Below, one piece after another: positions 8,141-17,047 of a stretch of 64,000 bases of DNA. Within the stretch, counting starts at the first letter, position 1. Each line of letters begins with the position of its first letter. The notes under the pieces were generated by a model. It was given only the letters and a program-made list of their open reading frames with translations. It made no database searches and had not been told where the DNA came from. A program made the translations under genes and the position numbers. The DNA is taken from NCBI GenBank assembly GCA_002712005.1, contig PASP01000005.1, positions 44,173-108,172 on the forward strand. Direction: 5' to 3'. The stretch comes from Halobacteriovoraceae bacterium. GTDB lineage: Bacteria > Bdellovibrionota > Bacteriovoracia > Bacteriovoracales > Bacteriovoracaceae.

Positions 8141-10327
8141 TCATTTTACCTCAAGAGAGGTTTTTAGTCCGTTATTCTTTTGAAAGTTACTAATCAGGTC
8201 TATCCCCTTGAAATTACCTTCGGAAAAGTGATGAATAAAGGACTGTTCGCTATGAGTAGTCCCCGAAACTTGCCCATATACGTGGACATTGGCCACACCA
8301 AAGAGTTGAAAGTAGTAGACCTTACTTTCGGCCTTATTAAGAAAATGATCCATAAACTTGGCCATTCTCCATACAGGTAACTCACGATCTCTTTGTGATT
8401 GAGACTTTTGCGCTAATCTCTGTAAACAACTATTCATATACTTTCTTTTACGACTCGAACTTAAATAGCCTCTTCGCCTAGAATAACTCTTCATGTCTGA
8501 TTCACAGCGTTTATACATTTTTGCATCTAAAGCATTTGAACTCAGCTCTATTTGATAGAGATCGTACTGACTCTTTAGCTTTCTTTCGCAACTACTAAAC
8601 AAAGAAGAAAGCCAGCCAAAGAAGCCACGCGGACGACTGGAATCACAAATACGGTCGAAAATCTTATAGACCTCTTCAGGATTCAGATGATTAAAGTAAT
8701 CAATACCATCTTTAGTCATTGAATATTTACTATAGAAGCGAAGAGACTTATCTAGAAGGCCTGATTCGACTTGATCTATAACGAGAGGATCTACTCCTGA
8801 ATATTTTTCTAAATACTCAACTAACTCCTCTCTATTATTTCTTGAACCTTTATAGGCATAATAATTTCTAATAAAGTTGAGACTTAATTTTTCCTCGGAG
8901 TCATCTTCTTGATACAGAAGATCTTTCTTCGATTCAATTAGATTCGTCTTATTCTTATATTGTATGGTTACGGCCCTAGAGCGTTCTTCAGAATTAGAAA
9001 TAATACTTTTTAAATCGAGGAAGGACTTAAGAACAATTCCAAAAAGTTTACTAAAGATATTCTGTCTATAACTTCCCGACTCAAAATTATGAGAAAAGAA
9101 TGAATGGAGATGATCTTCTTTGGTGATTTTATAGTGTGTCGTTTTTGCTTTTTTCTTGCCCCCAAAGAGAAGTAACTGATATCTTGAATCCTTGGCCAAC
9201 TCCTTACGTTGCTCATGAGATACAATATAAGGAGCAAGCGCTCTTTCATCTGCTTCTTCTTGTTTAAGAACGGATGCCACCTCACGGCCAAGACTACTTT
9301 GATTGGCCAAGATATCGCGATCAGTATCATCAAAGCTGAGCGCAAATGAGTAGCTCTCTTTTAATGAATAATTAAAATCATATTTAAGTAAAGAGACTTG
9401 GAGTACACCTAGAAAGTCAGCAACGACGCCGGCACTGACGCCAGCAGAAAGAGTCGATGATTTCTCTGAAGCGATTCTTAGCCATTCCCCTTGATAGTTG
9501 AGCTCATCAGCGGATACTCCTTGAAGAGTAACGTAGGAAAGTTTGTTATACTTAACAAGAGCGCCTACATGGGCAGCTAGTCCAGTTCCTATCGATGCAT
9601 TTCCGGCAGCTCCAACGGCCAAACTAATGGAATCTTCTTTTTTTAAGAGCTCCCCTCTTTCGATCTGAAGATAATTCTCAGAGCGAAAATTTAAATAACT
9701 AAAGAAGAGTTTATCTAAATTATAGGCCAAGGCCTTCTCGTAACTTTCTTCATAATGAACATAGGTGTAGGAACGTTTGAAAGTCACCCCAGCAAAGAGG
9801 CCAAGTTGCTCATCCGTAATATCGATAATTTCTTCATCTCTCAAATTACCGAGAAGATGAGTTGCACTGATATAGAGGTCAAATTGATCTGTTGCTATCC
9901 ATAAATCATCTGAGAAAAGATCGGGAGCAACATCTCTTCTTAGCTCTACACTGAAATTCCCAAAGCCCTTAGAAAAGCTTAATCCTATATGATTGAGTCC
10001 ACCCCATGCCTGAAGTCCACCACTTTCTCTAATCTCATCGATTTGCTCAGAGGCAATAGCATCGGAATGCTCATTAAAGTATTGAGTGACTTCTCTAAAT
10101 ATTGGATTCTCATTACCTAAATTTAGAGAAGATGTTGAAAGAGATTTAGAGACGACACCATTTTTAAAACTCTTTAGGGCAACTGACTCTTTCTCTTCCT
10201 TTTGTCCATATTGGGAGAGGGCCTGTTTATCTTTAATGGTAAAATGATCTTGAGCGTTTGCATGGAGGCTCAAGATTAAACTAGAAAAAATAAATGTAAT
10301 GCGAAGTCTTAGACTTAATTTCTTCAT
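8141..10327 (-). CDS. Large secreted protein of unknown function
   Basis: I do not recognise a family. The protein is about 728 residues with a clear signal peptide (MKKLSLRL, then a hydrophobic stretch ending HANA). The ATG at 10327 is chosen over an upstream TTG at 10345 because it gives the better signal peptide. The middle (roughly residues 90-330) is Gly/Ser-rich with alternating polar and apolar residues, compatible with beta structure. The C-terminal third is charged and helical, with several Cys and Arg/Lys-rich runs. It lies 88 bases upstream of the response regulator on the same strand. It could be an envelope or exported factor specific to this lineage. Confidence 0.7.
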   Translation of the reverse strand: MKKLSLRLRITFIFSSLILSLHANAQDHFTIKDKQALSQYGQKEEKESVALKSFKNGVVSKSLSTSSLNLGNENPIFREVTQYFNEHSDAIASEQIDEIRESGGLQAWGGLNHIGLSFSKGFGNFSVELRRDVAPDLFSDDLWIATDQFDLYISATHLLGNLRDEEIIDITDEQLGLFAGVTFKRSYTYVHYEESYEKALAYNLDKLFFSYLNFRSENYLQIERGELLKKEDSISLAVGAAGNASIGTGLAAHVGALVKYNKLSYVTLQGVSADELNYQGEWLRIASEKSSTLSAGVSAGVVADFLGVLQVSLLKYDFNYSLKESYSFALSFDDTDRDILANQSSLGREVASVLKQEEADERALAPYIVSHEQRKELAKDSRYQLLLFGGKKKAKTTHYKITKEDHLHSFFSHNFESGSYRQNIFSKLFGIVLKSFLDLKSIISNSEERSRAVTIQYKNKTNLIESKKDLLYQEDDSEEKLSLNFIRNYYAYKGSRNNREELVEYLEKYSGVDPLVIDQVESGLLDKSLRFYSKYSMTKDGIDYFNHLNPEEVYKIFDRICDSSRPRGFFGWLSSLFSSCERKLKSQYDLYQIELSSNALDAKMYKRCESDMKSYSRRRGYLSSSRKRKYMNSCLQRLAQKSQSQRDRELPVWRMAKFMDHFLNKAESKVYYFQLFGVANVHVYGQVSGTTHSEQSFIHHFSEGNFKGIDLISNFQKNNGLKTSLEVK

Positions 10328-10479
10328 TACAAACCCACTAACCAAAGATTTACTATCGGCTCTATACTTTAGCTAATCGGTCAAGAAACTCTATACTTTA
10401 TAAGGATAAGAGGTGATTCGAGAGTTATTCTCATGATTTATAGGATAATCTTTAAATTTCTTATATTTAAAAAGATTCA

Positions 10480-10508
10480 GAAAAAATGCCCACTTATTGT
10501 GGGCATAT
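10480..10508 (-). terminator. Rho-independent terminator after the FabI-like gene
   Basis: The stem ATGCCCAC/GTGGGCAT (10486-10493 and 10499-10506) has a 5-base loop. Read on the minus strand it is followed by a run of six T. It lies 47 bases past the FabI-like stop codon and would end the 14077-10555 operon. Confidence 0.85.
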
Positions 10509-10554
10509 GTATTTCTAGATAATTAGGAAAGTGAATAGAATGAAAAAGCTAGGG

Positions 10555-11349
10555 CTAGCTATGATTGGCCACAACAGAAACGACCTCTTGGTCAAAGCCA
10601 TTACATCTCATTCCTGCATCCACACGAATACAAGTTCCATTGATACCACTACTGGTATTAGAGAGAAGAAACGCAATTGTGTTAGCCACTTCTTGAGTTT
10701 TAAGGGCCTGTTTTCTTAGAGTTAATTTTTCAGCAAAAATATAATTGTCTATATATCCCGGTATTCCTGCTGAAGCACTTGTCTTTAGAGGACCCGCTCC
10801 TACTGCATTAAATCTTACTTGGGAAAAGTCGCTAAAAGATTTCGCTAAATAAGCAACCGTATTATCTAAGGCCGCTTTAATAGGCCCTAAATAACCATAA
10901 CTTGTAGCAAGGGTATCACTAATACTGATCGTCACGACAGAGGCATCTTCACGGAAAAGTTCTTTAAATCCTCCACTCAATCGTATTAGAGAATAACAGC
11001 TAATTCTATCAGCTTGTTTATAATCATCCCATCTCGTTTCATGAAAAGGTTTTGGTTCAGCTAAATTGGCAAATGCCATTGAATGAAGAAGGCCATCGAG
11101 TTTAATCTTTCTTTCTAAGAGATTATCTCTGACCCTATCAATACTTTCTTCTTGTTCTACATCGATCACAAAGATTTCTTCTTCAGGAAAGAGCTTCGCC
11201 ACCTTAGCTCGCTGCTCTTCCTTTTGAATGGAGAGAATAAGTTTGGCACCATTTTCTTTTAAAACTTTTGCCGTAAAATAAGCGACTGACTTCTTATTGG
11301 CCACGCCCGTAATAAAGAACGTTTTATCTGTTATATTTAGGAAGTCCAT
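10555..11349 (-). CDS. FabI-like enoyl-ACP reductase (SDR)
   Basis: This 264-residue short-chain dehydrogenase has the FabI-style cofactor loop GVANKKSVAYFTAK (about residues 15-28) and the FabI Tyr-x6-Lys spacing at Tyr151 and Lys158. FabI enzymes reduce trans-2-enoyl-ACP with NADH in the last step of chain elongation. The extra Tyr that FabI carries ten residues before the catalytic one appears to be replaced by Ile141, by my hand alignment. It lies 83 bases after the dehydratase gene and completes a reductase-dehydratase-reductase set. The organism probably has another FabI for housekeeping, so this one may serve a special product. Confidence 0.8.
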   Translation of the reverse strand: MDFLNITDKTFFITGVANKKSVAYFTAKVLKENGAKLILSIQKEEQRAKVAKLFPEEEIFVIDVEQEESIDRVRDNLLERKIKLDGLLHSMAFANLAEPKPFHETRWDDYKQADRISCYSLIRLSGGFKELFREDASVVTISISDTLATSYGYLGPIKAALDNTVAYLAKSFSDFSQVRFNAVGAGPLKTSASAGIPGYIDNYIFAEKLTLRKQALKTQEVANTIAFLLSNTSSGINGTCIRVDAGMRCNGFDQEVVSVVANHS

Positions 11350-11432
11350 ATACTCTCCGTATGATTTATATCGTTTTCAATTTCTGAATTCTTACACTTC
11401 GCTTAAAATTTAGAAGTCATGATTTTCTCAAA

Positions 11433-11873
11433 CTAGGCCAAAGAAGGAACTGATGCACCAGTAAACTTAATGACCATGACAACTTTACCATCGACACGCA
11501 TTTTCCCCGACATAAAGAAAGCATTGGCCATTTCTTCATCTAAGGTCACCTCCATTTCTAGGAGATTGCCCGGGACAACAAAGTTTTTAAATTTAACATC
11601 ACTTACACGACTTACAACCCCAAGAGAGTCATTGCTTTGATCATCTTTGATATAGCTCATGAGTAGAGACCCACTTTGAAACATGGCCTCTTGGAGCAAA
11701 ACTCCTGGCATGATGGGACGCCCAGGAAAGTGACCTTTAAAGAAGTCTTCCTCACCTGTTACTTGATATTGGGTCTTAATACTCTTCTCTGTCCTCTCTA
11801 CGCAAGAGTCCACAAAGAGAAAGGGATCTTTTTGGGGTAAACGCTCAAGAACCTCATCAGTTGGATGACCCAT
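11433..11873 (-). CDS. FabZ-like 3-hydroxyacyl-ACP dehydratase
   Basis: This 146-residue hot-dog protein carries the FabZ signature GHFPGRPIMPGVLLQEAM, with catalytic His48 and Glu62. It removes water from 3-hydroxyacyl-ACP. Its length matches FabZ. It starts one base after the stop codon of the ketoreductase gene, so the two are cotranscribed. Whether it acts in normal fatty acid synthesis or in a dedicated pathway is not shown by the sequence. The context (ketoreductase, enoyl reductase, FAD oxidoreductase, no ketosynthase) favours a dedicated module. Confidence 0.85.
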   Translation of the reverse strand: MGHPTDEVLERLPQKDPFLFVDSCVERTEKSIKTQYQVTGEEDFFKGHFPGRPIMPGVLLQEAMFQSGSLLMSYIKDDQSNDSLGVVSRVSDVKFKNFVVPGNLLEMEVTLDEEMANAFFMSGKMRVDGKVVMVIKFTGASVPSLA

Positions 11874-11874
11874 A

Positions 11875-12609
11875 TTACAATCCTCCTGAAACTTCTACGG
11901 TAGCCCCTGTTATATAAGAAGCTTTATCCGAAGATAGAAAGAGAACAGCATCGGCAACTTCCGAAGGCTTCCCAAAGCGCTTCATAGGAACTTGCGACTT
12001 ATACTCTTTAACCTGGGCCTCAGGGAGGTCGGAGATTAATTCAGTTTCAATAAAACCAGGAAGAACACAATTTACTGTAATGCCTCTCTTTCCCACTTCC
12101 TTACTTAACGTTTTGGCCAGAGCAATTTGCCCAGCTTTAGAAGCCGCGTAATTGGACTGTCCGGCAAGACCAAGGATTCCGCCAATGGAGCTCATATTGA
12201 CGATTCTTCCGTAACGAGATTTCATCATTTTTAATACCGCTCCCTGACACATGAGATAAGTCCCCTTGAGATTGATATCTAGAACATCATCCCAAGACTG
12301 TTCATCAAGTGAGGCCAAAATATTATCTTTTCTAATACCAGCGTTATTGACCAGTACATGAATTTGTTCATACTCCTGATCGACTTCCTTCCAAAAGAGA
12401 TCAACCTGATCTTTCTTAGAAACATCAAATTTCTTTAAATGAAGTCTTTCCCCTTCTTCCAAAGTTGCTTTAAATGTTTGAGCTCTATCATCGTTTCCAG
12501 CATAGGTGGCAATAACGGTCGCACCAGCATCGATAAAGGCCGTACTTAGGGCAGCACCGATTCCTCTTGTTCCACCTGTTACAACAACGACTTGATTATG
12601 AAAATTCAT
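11875..12609 (-). CDS. FabG-like 3-oxoacyl-ACP reductase
   Basis: This 244-residue classical SDR has TGGTRGIG at residues 11-18, NNAG at 88-91, Ser140/141, and Tyr154-x3-Lys158 (YAASK). It reduces 3-oxoacyl-ACP with NADPH. It ends with the typical VSGGL C-terminus. It sits 16 bases after the CrtI-like gene and directly before the dehydratase gene, in one operon. A second FabG-type SDR lies at 22906-23637, so the genome has at least two specialised copies. Confidence 0.87.
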   Translation of the reverse strand: MNFHNQVVVVTGGTRGIGAALSTAFIDAGATVIATYAGNDDRAQTFKATLEEGERLHLKKFDVSKKDQVDLFWKEVDQEYEQIHVLVNNAGIRKDNILASLDEQSWDDVLDINLKGTYLMCQGAVLKMMKSRYGRIVNMSSIGGILGLAGQSNYAASKAGQIALAKTLSKEVGKRGITVNCVLPGFIETELISDLPEAQVKEYKSQVPMKRFGKPSEVADAVLFLSSDKASYITGATVEVSGGL

Positions 12610-12625
12610 TTTAATTCCTTATTTA

Positions 12626-14077
12626 TTAAATTTGAGTTGAGATCTCTTTATGCCCTTCAAGGCGATCCAAATAATTATCTACTTCATGGGACTGAATCAC
12701 TCCATAGTTGGCAGCTCCAAGCCATCCCGACATAATGATTCCCACACTACCTGCATGGAAGAGTCCATCAATTTCCTTATGCATATTCATAGAAATGGGT
12801 AGACCCTCAAACTTCGTTCCAAAGCTTGCCCCTTTCTTATGATGAGTATACTTCTCAACCGTTAAAGGAGTTGAGGCATCTACATAATTCACTTTTTTAC
12901 GCGTGCCTGGGATAACTTTATCTAAGCAACTTAAGGCCCTTTCAATATTATATTCTTTACGTTCCTTATATTCGGCATCCGTTAAGTTGGCCCAGTCTTC
13001 ATAGCGAGCATTGGAAGAGGAAACAACTGCATATCTGTCACTTAAATGAGGCCTTGTATTAGGATGATAAACACTAAAAGTTTGTGAGCCAACCTTAGGA
13101 CTTAAGAGCGCATCCGTGCTAAAGGTTTCATCTTCACTGTAAAAGAGAAGCTCTCCTACATCTGGTAACGTTTCTCCCGGCGCAATTCCCATAAAGACCT
13201 GACAACTTGAAGTATTAAGTCTGACTTGCCTCGCCTTCTCGATATATTCTTTATTCCACTTATCCTCACCCACCATTTTGAAAATAGTATTATGAAGATT
13301 TGAATTAGAGGCCACAGCATGGGCTTCAATCACCGTTCCATCACTTAACTTCACGCCACGTGTTTGGTTGCCCTCAATAAGAATTTCTTCCACGAAAGTA
13401 TGAAGTTTTATATCAACCCCTGTTTCAATCAAATTATCTCGCATCTGCGTGATCATTTGATCCGTTCCCCCACGGTAAATATAAACGCCTTTTGACATAA
13501 AATTAGAGAAAACGATTCCATAACTAATTGCAGGATCTTCCAAGGTAGAACCATTCGCATAAACAATAGGCTCTAAGAGAAATCGAGTCACATCATTGCG
13601 ATCACCAAAGAACTTCTTAAAGAGCTCCCCATTAGTCATCCCATCATCATCATAGAAATTCATATTCGCCAGATAGGAGAAGAATGATTCAACCGTATCT
13701 CGAGGGACTTTAAAATGCTCTACAAGAATTCGGGTATAGTCTTCTTTCGTAAAATCAGTTTCAAGATTATATTGAGGATTAATAAAGCGTACTTTATTCA
13801 CTTGCTTAATTTGATCAGCAATTTCCTTAGTCCAATATTTTCGACAAGTCTTCTTCATTCCAATGGGAAATCCATGAAGGCTCACATCAAAAATATGTTC
13901 CCCTTGCTTACGACGAAACCAAGTCGCAAAGCCCCCTAACTTATTATGAGATTCAAGCAGAAGAACTTTTCTGCCATTCATTCCCAACTTCTTAGCTAGC
14001 GTTAAACCTGCTAACCCAGAACCAATCACAATAACGTCGTATGGACCCTTAGGGGTCTCCTTTTTCTTAAAAAGCAT
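12626..14077 (-). CDS. CrtI/retinol-saturase-like FAD-dependent oxidoreductase
   Basis: This 483-residue flavoprotein has an N-terminal Rossmann motif VIVIGSGLAGLTLAKKLG (Gly19, 21, 24) followed by LESHNKLGGFATWF, which is typical of phytoene desaturases, carotene isomerases and retinol saturases. A C-terminal stretch HAGSVGIIMSGWLGAANYG matches the second FAD-contact region of this family. Such enzymes desaturate, saturate or isomerise polyene chains. No phytoene synthase or other carotenoid gene is near; instead it heads an operon with a ketoreductase, dehydratase and enoyl reductase. It may therefore act on an acyl or polyene chain made by that module. The exact reaction is unknown. Confidence 0.8.
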   Translation of the reverse strand: MLFKKKETPKGPYDVIVIGSGLAGLTLAKKLGMNGRKVLLLESHNKLGGFATWFRRKQGEHIFDVSLHGFPIGMKKTCRKYWTKEIADQIKQVNKVRFINPQYNLETDFTKEDYTRILVEHFKVPRDTVESFFSYLANMNFYDDDGMTNGELFKKFFGDRNDVTRFLLEPIVYANGSTLEDPAISYGIVFSNFMSKGVYIYRGGTDQMITQMRDNLIETGVDIKLHTFVEEILIEGNQTRGVKLSDGTVIEAHAVASNSNLHNTIFKMVGEDKWNKEYIEKARQVRLNTSSCQVFMGIAPGETLPDVGELLFYSEDETFSTDALLSPKVGSQTFSVYHPNTRPHLSDRYAVVSSSNARYEDWANLTDAEYKERKEYNIERALSCLDKVIPGTRKKVNYVDASTPLTVEKYTHHKKGASFGTKFEGLPISMNMHKEIDGLFHAGSVGIIMSGWLGAANYGVIQSHEVDNYLDRLEGHKEISTQI

Positions 14078-14199
14078 AGAGAAACCTTGAATAAATGAGA
14101 TTCAAAGTAATTTACCTATGCCCTTAAAATTAGGCAAGACAACATTGTCAGACGGGCTCAAATAGTCAAATAGCGATCATTGGAGGTCAGAAAAAAGAC

Positions 14200-14481
14200 T
14201 TAGTGACGGCCAATTTCTCCATTCTTAACCATTTGGTTCATTTTTCGCAGATCAATAAAGCGCTTATTCTTTTTATTGATCACAAAGAAAGCAGATTGAA
14301 AGAAATCACGCGTAGCAGGATCCAAATCATCTGAATTCATGCAATGCGAAGCGACTTCTAAAATCTCGTCTTCTTCATCAGGTCCTAGAGTTCCTTGTAA
14401 CGCCATAGCATACAAGGCAGTGAAGTGATCAACGTCCACTTCTAACGTCTCAGGCGTGTGCGCCTCAACTGAGTTTGGCAT
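14200..14481 (-). CDS. Small acidic helical protein of unknown function
   Basis: I do not recognise this 93-residue protein. It is acidic in its first half (VDVDHF, GPDEEDEILE) and basic near the end (KKNKRFIDLRK), mostly helical in appearance, with no signal peptide and no membrane segment. A GAGGG ribosome-binding site lies directly before the ATG. It ends about 120 bases upstream of the CrtI-like gene on the same strand. It is short enough to recall a carrier protein, but the Asp-Ser-Leu attachment motif of acyl carrier proteins is absent, so I do not call it one. Confidence 0.7.
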   Translation of the reverse strand: MPNSVEAHTPETLEVDVDHFTALYAMALQGTLGPDEEDEILEVASHCMNSDDLDPATRDFFQSAFFVINKKNKRFIDLRKMNQMVKNGEIGRH

Positions 14482-14685
14482 CCCTCATCCTTGGAATACA
14501 TTACTAGATATATATATTTTAAGGGTAATCAGTATAAGTTGTAAGTTAGAATTCTATTAGATCTACCTTAAGTTAGTAATTGTTAGAAACTGGGTCACTT
14601 AAATGGGGATAGAGCAAGCAAAGCAATTGATATCACAGACAAAAAGGGCTTTTTTACAGAAAGGTTGGTTAGAATGATTATTAAA

Positions 14686-14722
14686 GGGAATGATCTCATT
14701 AGCTTAACTATGGATCATCCCC
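14686..14722 (-). terminator. Likely terminator after the beta-helix gene
   Basis: Inverted repeat GGGAATGATC (14686-14695) and GATCATCCCC (14713-14722) has one mismatch and a 17-base loop. On the minus strand it is followed by TTTAATAATC. It lies just past the stop codon of the gene ending at 14741. Confidence 0.45.
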
Positions 14723-14740
14723 ACTCTTAGGGCCCAGTTC

Positions 14741-15709
14741 TTATTGATTAGCGATATTCACTGTATCTTGAATATCATTTCTTCTTTCTTTGAAGTTAAT
14801 TTCTGAAAATTTAATATCTCCATAACTTGTAAGGATGACTCCAGCTGTTGTATTTCCAGCAGAGCTGATTGAACGACCTTTAAAATCTGTTGCCACTTTT
14901 TCTGTGGCGACCTTTATTCCAACATCGGAGTTGGCCACTTCAACATTGGTAATTCTAACTTGTGCAGCATCGTAGATATGAATTCCTTCACTAAGGTTAT
15001 TTCCAAATTGAGAACGACGAATATTAACTTTTCCAGAGTCGTAGATGAAGGCCTGAGTTCCCTCAATCGCAGAGTCAGCAAGTTCGAGATCTTTTATGGC
15101 CACGATTTCAGATCCACTTAAAAGAAGACCGCGTTTAGAGCCATCAAAAATATTGGATTTAAGACCAGTTATACGAACTTTTCTTGCCTTAATATTGAGA
15201 GCATATTCTTTTGAAAAAGATAGGTCTGTATCTTTGATATTTGGGGCGTATTCACAATTAGGAGAGAAGACCTTGATTCCATATTGGTTAGAACTTAAAT
15301 CTGATTCTACAACTTTTAAGCGATCGCAATTAAAGTCTTCCTCGGCATAGAAGTCAACACCGATACGAACATCACTAACCTTTGATCTTTTTACTACAAG
15401 TTTTTCAACACGATAGCCTACAATTCCTACAGATTGAGCATTACCTTGAACTTCAAGATCAACCACTTTAACTTTACCACCGTATTCAGCATAGACTCCT
15501 ACTGAAGTATTGGGTGAGATAACTTTAAATCCATTACCTCTTAGGGTCATTTCACCTGTTAACTTTAAGGCGGAGTAGCCTTGATAGTTTGAACAATCGA
15601 GATCTTCTGTCATTACTGTAGTTTCATTTAAGACTTGTCCACATTCTAATGCGAAGCTTGAAGATAAACCGGTAAACAATAATGATAAACCTAAGACCAT
15701 TCTATTCAT
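14741..15709 (-). CDS. Secreted right-handed beta-helix protein
   Basis: This 322-residue protein has a signal peptide (MNRMVLGLSLLFTGLSSSFA) and then repeated turns of about 20-25 residues with the pattern (V/I)x(I/V)xxSxVxx(N/S)xxGI(K/H/R)V. The pattern repeats, for example, around residues 95-130, 140-165 and 245-270, as in NosD/pectate-lyase-like parallel beta helices. Only a few Cys occur (for example near residues 23, 39, 128 and 151). Such folds bind or cleave polysaccharides or serve as surface proteins; no catalytic residues can be assigned. An AAGGGGA ribosome-binding site precedes the ATG. It appears to be a single-gene unit. Confidence 0.75.
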   Translation of the reverse strand: MNRMVLGLSLLFTGLSSSFALECGQVLNETTVMTEDLDCSNYQGYSALKLTGEMTLRGNGFKVISPNTSVGVYAEYGGKVKVVDLEVQGNAQSVGIVGYRVEKLVVKRSKVSDVRIGVDFYAEEDFNCDRLKVVESDLSSNQYGIKVFSPNCEYAPNIKDTDLSFSKEYALNIKARKVRITGLKSNIFDGSKRGLLLSGSEIVAIKDLELADSAIEGTQAFIYDSGKVNIRRSQFGNNLSEGIHIYDAAQVRITNVEVANSDVGIKVATEKVATDFKGRSISSAGNTTAGVILTSYGDIKFSEINFKERRNDIQDTVNIANQ

Positions 15710-15904
15710 AAATTCCCCTTAAAAAATAATTAATGATTTTGTGTGTACCAAGTCTTTTGCGAGAATGGTGCCAAAAACAAGTAAGGGGAATCAACGAATA
15801 AATGACCACTTATCCGTTGAAAGTAAGGATTGAGAATTGAAATTATTTTACAGTGTTTAATGAATAGACAATAAATCTAAATTATTAAATATAAACCCTT
15901 TAAC

Positions 15905-17038
15905 TTAATCCTCTAATGAAGGAATAGAGATTTTAAAGGTTGTATGGTCTCGATCTTCAAGAAGTCTAATTTCTCCTTCCAGCTGCTTTTCAACACTTGC
16001 CTTCACAAAACTTAAGCCTACGCCACTTCCCTCTTCTTTAGATCCTGTCTTCGTTGTGAATCCAAAGTTAAAGATTTCATGGAGGGCTTCTTTCTCTATC
16101 CCAGGTCCGGAATCAGAAACTTCAAAATGATTCATCCCTTCACTAGAGTAGGCCTTCAATTGAATCCAACGTTCACTACATTCTTTATCGATGATTTCAT
16201 ATATTGAATTGGAGACAAGATTAACAAGACATTGGAGTAGAATAATTTCACATGTTCTAAGGCTTAAATTCTCTTGAACATCTTTAATCAGCTTAATCTT
16301 ATTTTCGGCCATCTTATGGGCAAAGAAACGAGTAATGTCATCAAAGAGTTCATCGATCACAATATCGATGATCTCTTTGTCACCTTGATTGAGAATAATT
16401 TTTCTATAGCGCTCAGAGAGTTGCTTAATTTTAACGGAGCCTAGTTCCCCCTTTTCAGCAAACTCGTATATATCCTGCATGGTTTTTTCTTTTGTCGGCT
16501 TGGCCAAATTCTTGATGAGGTGAAGGCTATAGAGAATGAGAGAATTGAAATTATTTAAATCATGAACAAAGCCCCCGGCAAATTCACCGATTTGAATTAA
16601 CTTCTCTTTCTTTTGTATTTTCTTTAAGCGATTTTCTGCTTCTTTTTCAAGCTTGTAGCGCAGAAGACAGGTTTTCATGGAAAAATCTAATTGTACTTTA
16701 GAAAAGGGCTTAGGAAGATAACCATAAATTAAGCTATCGGCTGCATTGAGAAATGTTTTCTCTTCAACATTTCCGGTTATATAGAGAACGGGAATTTTAA
16801 ACTCATCTTTTATTTTGCGAGCAAATTCTACACCATTAAATTTTCCAGGAAGATTAACATCCAGAAGAAGAAGATCCGCATCCTTTAACTTTTCAACAAT
16901 TTGATCATAATAAGCAGCTGCATCAGAGAAAGAGCCTAGAAGTTTTTGGCCGAGAGAGCGCACCATACGTTCCAAATTAAAGCGGAGCTTATCATCATCT
17001 TCAATGATAAGAATATTTCGATTGAGTACAGCTTCCAT
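15905..17038 (-). CDS. Receiver-histidine kinase hybrid (REC at the N-terminus)
   Basis: This 377-residue soluble protein begins with a receiver (Asp60 in LLLDVNLPG, acidic EDDD at residues 13-16). A coiled linker (about 125-150) follows, then a histidine region with His159 in FVHDLNNFNS. The HATPase has N-box Asn273/Asn277, DSGPGI near 309 and GSGVGLSF near 336. A kinase placed after its own receiver usually responds to phosphorylation by another kinase. The gene starts 9 bases after the stop codon of the membrane kinase 17048-18985, which is therefore the likely partner. Targets are unknown. Confidence 0.88.
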   Translation of the reverse strand: MEAVLNRNILIIEDDDKLRFNLERMVRSLGQKLLGSFSDAAAYYDQIVEKLKDADLLLLDVNLPGKFNGVEFARKIKDEFKIPVLYITGNVEEKTFLNAADSLIYGYLPKPFSKVQLDFSMKTCLLRYKLEKEAENRLKKIQKKEKLIQIGEFAGGFVHDLNNFNSLILYSLHLIKNLAKPTKEKTMQDIYEFAEKGELGSVKIKQLSERYRKIILNQGDKEIIDIVIDELFDDITRFFAHKMAENKIKLIKDVQENLSLRTCEIILLQCLVNLVSNSIYEIIDKECSERWIQLKAYSSEGMNHFEVSDSGPGIEKEALHEIFNFGFTTKTGSKEEGSGVGLSFVKASVEKQLEGEIRLLEDRDHTTFKISIPSLED

Positions 17039-17047
17039 AATCTACCC

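Noticed and set aside
8118..8151. Terminator after the large secreted protein gene (AGGTAA/TTACCT repeat)
   Set aside because: The stem is short with a 22-base loop, and A residues, not T, follow on the minus strand.
12626..14077. A carotenoid biosynthesis cluster
   Set aside because: Only a CrtI-like flavoprotein is present; no phytoene synthase, geranylgeranyl synthase or cyclase lies nearby.
14200..14481. Possible acyl carrier protein in the reductive module
   Set aside because: The size is right, but there is no Asp-Ser-Leu attachment site for phosphopantetheine.
14603..14677. A 24-codon ORF on the plus strand in the gap before the beta-helix gene
   Set aside because: No ribosome-binding site, and the gap lies between two minus-strand genes; nothing else supports it.
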